A stretch of 64,000 bases of DNA from Parietaria judaica. Taxonomy: Eukaryota; Streptophyta; Magnoliopsida; Rosales; Urticaceae. The translations under genes were made by a program, and so were the position numbers. The stretch is taken from the NCBI GenBank assembly GCA_954871525.1, contig OX940860.1:22290001-22354000 (forward strand). Direction: 5' to 3'. The notes beneath the pieces were generated by a model. That model was not told where the DNA came from. It did not search any database and saw only the letters and a list, made by a program, of their open reading frames with translations. Shown one piece after another: positions 56,640 through 64,000 of the stretch. Every line of letters begins with the position of its first letter. The stretch's first letter is position 1.

Positions 56640-58140
56640 TGTATGGTTCGGGTTTGAAGAAAGCTGGCGTTGATGCATGCACTGTACGGATTGATAATCA
56701 AAGCAAGAAAGCTGCGCAGTTGCTACGAGACTTTCCCATGAGTCATGAACTCGAATAATCCCGCTAAGGCGCTAAGTGAACTCGAATACTAACTAAGTTA
56801 ACATTTAGTGTAAAAATACAAAAAAAATCGACTCAAAGTAATATAAACACAAAGTTCTCTTTCGAACGTAAAATTATCTTTTACATCCGAATGTTGGAGA
56901 TCACTCGTGCATGAATTTCGAGCGCCGAAACTAGTAAGTGGATTTATCGTATCAAAATGGTAACTTTTACGATTTAAACATTCATTTTCATAATGGTAGA
57001 TTGATTTAATACCTAATTTATTAATATGGAAATTTGCTTTTTTTATACTTTTTATTTTTATTTATCACCAAAATATATCGTCAATAATCAATATACCCTT
57101 TACCTGTAACTTGAAATTAGTACTTTTCAATTTTTATTAAATTCAGAAGAAGATTAAAATCTCTATAATTGAAGATTGGAAGTATGTTGAATTTTAAAAC
57201 TATATTTTTGTCAAAAACGAACTCAGGGATTTACCAAGTAAAATATTAAGCTTATGAATAAAGAGTGATTATGGATTTTTGAAAATCAAAATGATTAGGA
57301 AGGTATAGAAAATAAACTTAAGTATATATTTCTTATACTTTGGTGGTATTGGTTAATTTTGTAGATATAAAATATATTGCAAAAAAATTTAAAATTGAGA
57401 GTATATAGAAGCAAACTTCGGTGTTTTTTTTTTTTTTAATATATAGTTTTCTCTCCTTTTCCAAGCTGCAAAATCGATGACTGCCTTATCCAGTTGATAG
57501 CGTAGTGTATTTAGCGAAGATAAAAGAGTACGATTATAGCATATTTATGAATAATACAACGCATCTAACATTGGCCTTTAAATATGATACTCGTAGATAA
57601 TGTTATTCTTTCCTATGTCTTCGATCAAAAGCATAAACTACTTTATTAATTATGATCAAATTTATGGAATCCGCTTGAGTTCAAAACAAAACAACAACAA
57701 AGATTGTCGCAATACGTATGTATTGCGATTGAGAAATTATACCTGTGTTTGAAAAACTCAAAGTCAAACAACGGACCTCCTATATTTCGTTTGTAAAATA
57801 CAGACCCGGATAATCCGTTCCGCGAAAAAACCGGATTCGAATCCGAACTATCTGGGTCAGAATTTTTAATAGATCTTTGATATTAGCTGAGATCTTGATC
57901 CGAAATAATAATAGTAAAAAAGAAAGAGATAAAACTGCGGTAAATGTATTAAATTTAGGCATGATTAACGGTCATGTACTCAAGTTCCATTTGTAGTGGC
58001 AGAAGTAGCCAAGTTGAGTAAAAGTTTAGGACCGGTGTTTTCCGTCACTCCCGTTCGTTTATAACCACGTCTCAACATCTCCTCATTTATCACGTGCTAG
58101 TTACGCACTTTTTATTAACCGACACTAGTAAATAGTGGAT
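56640..58140. other. AT-rich intergenic stretch
   Basis: This is sequence upstream of the polygalacturonase promoter. Nothing coding is seen. At 57965-58020 a segment (TCATGTACTCAAGTTCCATTTG) appears inverted near 61265-61320, on the other side of the LTR element. Confidence 0.5.
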
Positions 58141-58145
58141 TAGAC

Positions 58146-58327
58146 TATTAAACTACATAGAGTGTATTAGGGTGAATAAGCAAACTGTTAGTTTGTTAGC
58201 CTTTTAAAGTTTCTTTGTAATGTTTGTAAAGCTGGCTATATAAGCAGCTCTTTCATTCAATTCAATTGAGGTAATTTTCAGAAAGTGTTTCATTCTTTCC
58301 TTTGGTTTACTCTCAAGAATCGGAATA
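58146..58327 (+). repeat. 5' LTR
   Basis: This 182-bp copy starts TATTAAACTACATAG and ends GAATCGGAATA. It includes a TATA-like GGCTATATAAGCAGC about two thirds along, which is the likely promoter. Confidence 0.9.
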
Positions 58328-58339
58328 TGGTATCAGAGC
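58328..58339 (+). other. Primer-binding site for initiator Met-tRNA
   Basis: TGGTATCAGAGC starts immediately after the 5' LTR. This is the standard primer site of plant copia-type and TRIM/LARD elements. Confidence 0.9.
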
Positions 58340-60577
58340 AAAGTTGCTTCCGCCATTTTTTATCTCTGATTCAAGCTTGATCTTCTCTGGGTTCCAAGCT
58401 TGATTCTTTCTCTCTTCTCCTTGTCTTCTGCACCTTTTCCGATTTCAATGATGAATCGCAAGCTGTATGCAAGGATGTTTCTCCTTGTCTTCTGCAACTT
58501 TTTCCGATTTCGATTGTCAACATAGTTGTGAGCAAGGACGCTGCAAATCGGACGATCGTTCAAAAATCTCCGATCGACTACCTTCATCACTCCGATAATC
58601 CAGGAGTTGTTTTTGAAGATTGATTTACGAAGTTTCACACAAGGTTTGTTCTTCTGTTGTTTATCAATCCTCGTTTGTTCTTTCTTTGTCGTCCTTTTTC
58701 CTATTCTCTTCCCTTCTTACTCTGTTTCAAAGAAAATCAGAGAGAGTAGTGTCCATTAAATTTCTTGTTTTTGCTTCTTCCTCCTCCCATGGCGAACCCT
58801 TCGTCCTCCTCACGATTCCCACCAAGATCCGATGAACAACCCGTCATTGACGCTATTGTTTCTTGTTTGACAATATTCCTTTCTTCTTCGTTTTTCCACA
58901 ATTATTCTCTCTCAAAATTCCTAAATCTCTCTCTCCTAAACCCTGCGATTTAGGGTTTAGTTTCTTCATCACTTTTCTGCTTCTCTATCCCTTTTTCTTT
59001 CTCCTGTCTAGTGCTCGAGTCAAACCTATTGCCATTTCCATGCCTCAGTTGAGCTCATCCGAGCTCTAGAGCGAGAAAGCCCCGATGAGAGAGAAAAATG
59101 GTAGGGTGCATCTCGAGCCCTCAGGGATGCGTCTACCGGAGATCGTCCAAGAAGGCGGCGAGTCGCCGGAGAGCCAAGCGAGGCCTCGACAGAAAAGTGT
59201 CGTCTCGACTCGCCGGAGACGGTTGGTGTCTCCGCCGCAGCTGATCGGACCACCTTCACCAACCCGGCTTTCCATGGAACAATGGAGGAAACTTGATTCC
59301 GCTGTATCTCATCATAGTTTTTCACGGTGAAACGGATGGTGAAGGAATGAGTTTCGTATTATACTTCAAGCTCTCAGAAAACTACGCATCGGAGCTGTGT
59401 ACAAGTGCGCGGTCGAGAACGGACTTCTGGTTGCTGTGAAGCGCACCAAAAGGAACATACGCGGCATCAACGTCCTCACCAGTTTTGATGGAGACGACGT
59501 TCTTCGTCGAGGAGCTCAGGGCTTTCCTTCCTCTCCGATTGGAAGCGCTTCAGGTTCTTTTCGAATCGTTTACTGCTTTAATGGGAAATCGACGGATAAG
59601 GTCTTGTTGGCGGTCAGGTTCAATGGGTTCGATGTGCTGGTGAAGAACGGAACAGTTTCGATTTGATTCGGAGAATGGCGTCGTTGCTCTCGGGCCGATA
59701 GCTTTGTTGATGAGTTTCTTGGCCAAGTACTTTTAATTGGGGTCGGCCCAGGAGTGCCACCAGGCAGACAGGGGGTGTAATTGGTGACTGGTCCATTGAT
59801 CAACTCCCAGCCGGTGACGATTGCTTCGGGTAAGTGCTCGGAGCAGCCTATTGATCGGTTAATGAGAGCGGTCAAATAGATGTCGGCGAAGTCGTTGAGC
59901 GAGACCGTCAATAACATTGCCTCTGTAGTTAGTATGATTGAAATATTTGCAGAACCAGCCGGTGACGATTTAGCTGCTATTACAAGGAGTAATCTGTCAG
60001 AATCCGCGACCCTATTGTCAGAATCTGCTATTACAACGAAGGAGGAAGCCAGTACACATTCTCTTTACATTAGAAGGGTGTTTAGCGATGTCCATGAACT
60101 TCTTCATGGACGCAAGGAACCAAGTTTTTGTTGGTCATGTCGATTTCACCTCCTTCGTTGTCTTCTTCACACAAAGTTGACTCGTCGGCTTACTTCAAGG
60201 GCTTCTGAAATTCTTCGAGTCTGTCACTTGTTGAGATGTGACAAGTTTAGAATCTCGAGCGACGTGAGGCTCTCGGGGAAACAGCTCAACCAACACCCGG
60301 TTCTGTCTTCGACGACATCGTTCTCGTTGGCTTTCTTTCCTCTTGTGTATATATGTTTTTATGGCTGCACTTTGCTTCTTCGATCTATGGTGGCTCCGCA
60401 ACGATTTTCAAGTTTGAGCTATATTTCGGGCTCTTGCTGTTCGTTGACACTCAGGAGATCATCGAGGATGCCTTGACCACTGTTCCCGTGGATGATTGAG
60501 CTGTGCATGAAGCCTTTTGAAGCTATTGCCTATATTGTGCAAGATGTCGCTTCTCAAGATCTTCGTAAGCTCATCTT

Positions 60578-60584
60578 GAGGGGG
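60578..60584 (+). other. Polypurine tract
   Basis: GAGGGGG lies just upstream (two bases, TG) of the 3' LTR, in the position of the plus-strand primer. Confidence 0.75.
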
Positions 60585-60586
60585 TG

Positions 60587-60768
60587 TATTAAACTACATA
60601 GAGTGTATTAGGGTGAATAAGCAAACTGTTAGTTTGTTAGCTTTTTAAAGTTTCTTTGTAATGTTTGTAAAGCTGGCTATATAAGCAGCTCTTTCATTCA
60701 ATTCAATTGAGGTAATTTTCAGAAAGTGTTTCATTCTTTCCTTTCGTTTACTCTCAAGAATCGTAATA
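60587..60768 (+). repeat. 3' LTR
   Basis: This 182-bp copy is the same length as the 5' LTR. Visible differences are AGCTTTTTAAAG for AGCCTTTTAAAG, CTTTCGTTT for CTTTGGTTT, and ATCGTAATA for ATCGGAATA. Confidence 0.9.
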
Positions 60769-60773
60769 TAGAC

Positions 60774-61852
60774 TATTGTTTAGAACAATAACTTGAAGTT
60801 TAGACTACCGTTTTGATACATGATGGAAAGTGTATTGTCGGGGCGAGATTTTGCTACCAAGCTTGTCCAAAGAGTCAAGTTGTTATGTAATGGTGTCCTA
60901 TATTACCGAGCTTCTTACGACTGCGTAACGCCTTCCAAAGCTGGTCACTGTGGCGGAATCGAGTTAGGACGACATTTCAGCTGAAAAGTTGAGCACAATC
61001 AATAGTGTAATATTTAGTAGTAGTTTATTACACTTATTTACTTTACATTTTTCATTCTTTTGAGACTCCTTCATTCTATCACTCAATAAAACCTAAACCA
61101 TAAAATCCTTCTCGCCTCATCACTCCGGCGCAGTCAGATCCTCAGGCGGCCATGAACTTCACTTACGGTTTCTTTCAGCAGTAGAAGCAAACATGGTCGG
61201 GATGTGGAATAACAATGCTGATTCAGATGCGGATACAAATTGTCTTTGAACAATCATGTACTAGTACCTTTTACTCGATTTGGTTACTCCGGCAACTTCA
61301 AATGGAACTTGAGTACATACATGACTATTAATTATGTAATTTCACCTAGACTTGAGTACATTTTCCAAAAGACATGGATAGTCCGTATTTTGTCGAATAA
61401 ATTAAAAAAATAAAGAAAAGAAAAAGAATAGTTCATATTTAAGGAATAAATGAATTTTAACATATTCCCGTTTCATGACTTGCAAGTCGTTGGAATGAAT
61501 GAATTTGTAACTCGTGAGTCCTTTTCTTGAGGAGAAGACTGCATTTTATGATTGACAAGGGAAATTCCATGTCGCCCATCTTCCCAGGCGTCGTCTTTTT
61601 GACCATGTCCGCGTGATTTTAGCTGTTTCCTGCCGTGGAGCAGCAATTAGTATTGTAAGATCTGCTTTGTTGATCGGACAACATGACACTTCTGTGAGAA
61701 GTGAATCTTCAAGTAATTACGGAAACGCACTGGTCCGAGTTTTTGCTAATCTGATTGATAATGCTGATAATTACTTAATTAACTGAGTAACTGTATCCTC
61801 AACAGCTCAACTTAAGATAACAGGTTCCCTTGTTATAAATCCTTACTTGGAG
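60774..61852. other. Intergenic stretch between the LTR element and BLOS1
   Basis: No gene is recognised. It includes sequence (about 61265-61320) that is an inverted relative of 57965-58020. The right end should contain the 3' UTR of the BLOS1-like gene. Confidence 0.45.
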
Positions 61853-63350
61853 TCATTGTTGGTGAATGTTATGCATTGCAGCAACAATACTTTTGCAATC
61901 AAACTCCATGGTCTTCATCCAATTCTCTATGTCCCCCATTTCCTGCAAAAAAATCACAACTCAATAACCCCGCCCCACCCAGTTTAAAATAAATTTACAA
62001 TGCAAGGTCAGAGAATGGTTTACAATCAGCCAGTCCATAAAACGGCCCGGCTATATAGACCAAACTCTACCATAAAAAAGATAGAAAACCGAGGACTACT
62101 CGTTAAAGATAGCCAGCTCAATCTCTCAAAATATCCGTGAGAGAATACATCGAAAACTCGTTGCATGAGGAAAAAAGCCATAGGGCAATACTATGATATT
62201 ATCTATGAACCCATTCAGATTCCGAGATGTACCCAGTTTTCTAAAATCACCCAGCATGGTTCGGAAGTTCAATTCTAATTTGTTATCAGATGATGAGCTT
62301 CATCTTCATTTCCACTCACGGAATTTTGACATAGTCTCGGTTTATCCCGTCCCTGTCGGTTTCTTACAAAATTGGTAGACAATTCACAACATTATCTTGC
62401 CTGATCCCACAACTTTGTACGCAATTATTCATTATTAGCTCTAAACCCTAAGATGCCATTGCCAGCTTTCGTTCGTGAAGAGTAAGAGGAGAGACCTTGA
62501 GAGCGGTGTTGAAAGCGTGAGAAGCAGCAAGCCATTGGTCCGTGTGCTTCATGAATCGCGTGATGGTGGCGGCCAGCGCGCGAATCTCGAGCTCGATGCG
62601 CTTCTCATTCACGAAGCTGGCTTGGACGCCTCCATTCACGGCCTCCACCAGGAGCTCCGACACCCGCGTCGCGCTCACAATGGCTTCCTTCTTCGCCCTC
62701 TCTGCCCACAGGCACATTACATCAGATCGGACCTCTTGCATCGCAAAAATGAAAGCTTTTCTTTTCAGGACCAAGGTTTAAAAAAATGGTAGTGAGGCGC
62801 GCCTCGACGAGGCGTACTGGCTGAGCGCCTTTTTTATTGCGCCTCTTCGGCGCCGCTCGAGGCGGTCACCTCATGCAACGCCTCACGCACTGAGGCGTGC
62901 GAGTCTGAGGCGTTGGCAATTTTTAATTGGGCCAATTAGTTTTATTTTACATATTAAAAAAGTACATAAATGCGAAACTTAATAAAAAAACTCTAAAAAC
63001 GATTCGGATATCTCATTAGTATTACTATATATATAATATAATCATATGTCGATCCCTATTCATCACTCTGCCTCTGCGTCTCTCTCCCTCCCTCCCTCCC
63101 TCATCTGTTTTGGACTGATTGAGTTTCAGATTTATGATATTTGAGGATTTTATTATATATTATGTTATATATATTTTTATAATTATTTATATATTATAGT
63201 ATCGAGGCGTAAAACCGATATTTTAAACCTTGTTCAGGACTATAACCAGTTTGTTGGCGGAGTCTGAGAGAGGAGTTGTGGCGGCGGTGGAGTAGTTGGG
63301 CCAGATCGGATTGCAATCCTCCGGCTTCCACGGCCTCGGAGGAGGCACGC
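61853..63350 (-). pseudogene. BLOS1: BLOS1/GCN5L1-like BLOC-1 subunit gene lacking its native 5' end
   Basis: Exons 63350(break)-63247, 62701-62496 and 61942-61853 join in frame. They read GGLQSDLAQLLHRRHNSSLRLRQ, then RAKKEAIVSATRVSELLVEAVNGGV ... NEKRIELEIRALA ... TDQWLAASHAFNTALK, then ENWMKTMEFDCKS ... HNIHQQ and stop. This is the whole BLOS1/GCN5L1 family core, a small coiled-coil subunit of the BLOC-1 endosomal sorting complex (in plants it interacts with SNX1). Upstream of 63350 the sequence switches abruptly to the inverted response-regulator gene, so the original start codon and promoter are gone. The BLOS1 frame continues upstream through that copy out of its frame and meets no ATG before the copy's intron 2, only a GTG at 63448. 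All retained splice sites and codons look intact, so the loss is recent or the gene uses a new start. Confidence 0.7.
62772..63232. mobile_element. 461-bp hAT-type MITE in BLOS1 intron 1
   Basis: Perfect 8-bp duplications TTCAGGAC flank it at 62764-62771 and 63233-63240. The ends are CAAGGTTTAAAA and, reverse-complemented from the right, CAAGGTTTAAAAT. The left part is full of GAGGCG/CGCCTC palindromes. Without the element and one duplicate the host intron would be about 76 nt, a normal plant size. Confidence 0.85.
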
Positions 63351-64000
63351 CCCGAGACTTTTTGGGGGTAATAATTTGAAGACGTGAAAGTCGCTCGGCC
63401 TCTTCGGTGACGGCATCTTCCCTCTTCAAGCGAAGGACATGGTCCCACATGTTCTTCTGGTGCTCCTCCGTGATGGGACTCACGATATAATCACACGCAC
63501 CCAAACGCATCGCCTCGAGCCTATCGTCTTTGTTCTCACTATAAGCTGCAACTGAAAATAAGTTTCATTTTAGTCCCAAGCAAGCAAGAAAGAAAGAAAG
63601 AAAGAAAGATAAGTTTTAAGTGATACTCACATATGATTACCGGCTTCCTAACTAATATTCTGGCGATGTCCTTAAGAAGTTTAAGTCCAGGCATGTCATA
63701 CAACTCAGCGTCAATAATTAAGACGTCGAACTCGTACGACGTCACGTTCGAAATTGCAGTTTCTCCTCTAGCAGTTGCGTGCACTGAAATAGACCAGTAT
63801 TAAAGGGGTGAAAGCAGGACCGTGAACCGAAAAATTGGGATGCCAAAAACATGTCCCGGTTTGGAAAATTCCCGGTTTTTTAATAATCGGGACGAGACGA
63901 AATCAGGGAGAATAAACTTTAACAAGAAACGGGACACTGACAAAATCCCGGCCTTTAACTAGAAGCCGGGAACGGAGGACAAAACTTTCACCCCTAAATT
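63351..64000 (-). pseudogene. Inverted, 3'-truncated copy of the response-regulator-like gene (runs off the window)
   Basis: It matches 38682-39337 on the opposite strand almost base for base: part of intron 1 with its 190-bp MITE, exon 2 (63783-63631), intron 2, and exon 3 from 63551 to the break at 63351. Differences seen: the Arg in IVRPI is Ser (AGT for AGG), and the TTTC/TCTT microsatellite in intron 2 has 6 rather than 8 units. The copy stops in exon 3 just after the codons for PKKSR, before the GARP domain, and joins BLOS1 exon 1. Any product reading in the RR frame would be a receiver fragment with an unrelated tail of about 40 residues ending near 63226. Exon 1 would lie beyond the window. 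Confidence 0.85.

Larger units (their letters stand above)
58146..60768 (+). mobile_element. Complete non-autonomous LTR retrotransposon, 2.6 kb
   Basis: Two 182-bp LTRs bound the element, with a perfect 5-bp target duplication TAGAC at 58141-58145 and 60769-60773. A primer-binding site TGGTATCAGAGC (complement of initiator Met-tRNA, the usual plant copia-type site) follows the 5' LTR directly, and a polypurine tract GAGGGGG precedes the 3' LTR. The interior of about 2.26 kb has no recognisable gag, protease, integrase or reverse transcriptase. It contains broken open frames in both directions, some GC-richer than the surroundings, which could be captured host sequence. It must have been mobilised by another element's enzymes. 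LTRs differ at about 3 of 182 sites, so insertion is fairly recent. Confidence 0.9.

Noticed and set aside
63194..63448. Open frame running from the response-regulator copy into BLOS1
   Set aside because: It begins at GTG, not ATG, and its first half is the response-regulator exon read out of frame; it is a by-product of the fusion rather than a normal start.

Overview
The window is nuclear DNA from a flowering plant, most likely a eudicot. Genes are split by GT-AG introns, AT-rich intergenic DNA is full of small transposons, and every recognisable protein is a plant family. I cannot name the species. All exon boundaries were placed by eye from splice signals, reading-frame continuity and recalled family sequence; none is transcript-verified.

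Layout. (1) 3968-9458, minus: ATXR7/SDG25-type histone H3K4 methyltransferase (GYF plus SET). (2) 9.5-16.2 kb: transposon-rich spacer with a decayed VTT-domain gene, a hAT-type element and SINE copies. (3) 16265-23130, plus: BGLU42-like cytosolic family-1 beta-glucosidase, 13 exons. (4) 24250-31732, minus: SYN4/RAD21.3-like cohesin alpha-kleisin, 15 exons. (5) 32.3-38.5 kb: nested small transposons. (6) 38511-39869, plus: short type-B response-regulator-like gene with a degenerate receiver and a GARP/Myb-like domain. (7) 40-44.8 kb: foldback elements and a 1.7 kb hAT-type element. (8) 44866-50295, minus: acetolactate synthase regulatory subunit, 12 exons, one intron apparently ending in TG. 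(9) 51875-53676, minus: HEXO2-like GH20 beta-hexosaminidase. (10) 55045-56489, minus: GH28 polygalacturonase. (11) 58146-60768: complete non-autonomous LTR retrotransposon with target-site duplication. (12) 61853-64000, minus: a BLOS1/GCN5L1 gene whose 5' end has been replaced by an inverted copy of the response-regulator gene from (6); the copy runs off the window edge.

The genes do not form a pathway. They are independent housekeeping genes (chromatin, cohesin, branched-chain amino acids, cell wall and glycan hydrolysis, endosomal trafficking). The cohesin and acetolactate synthase regulatory-subunit genes also lie close together in Arabidopsis (At5g16270 and At5g16290, from memory), which suggests ancestral microsynteny.

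The most unusual feature is the response-regulator-like unit. It is nearly identical in two inverted copies 24 kb apart, sits between 313-bp direct repeats at the first site, and at the second site is joined at base resolution to exon 1 of BLOS1. The other notable points are the TG 3' splice site and three hAT-type elements that share CAAGGTTC-like ends, each with a perfect 8-bp target duplication.
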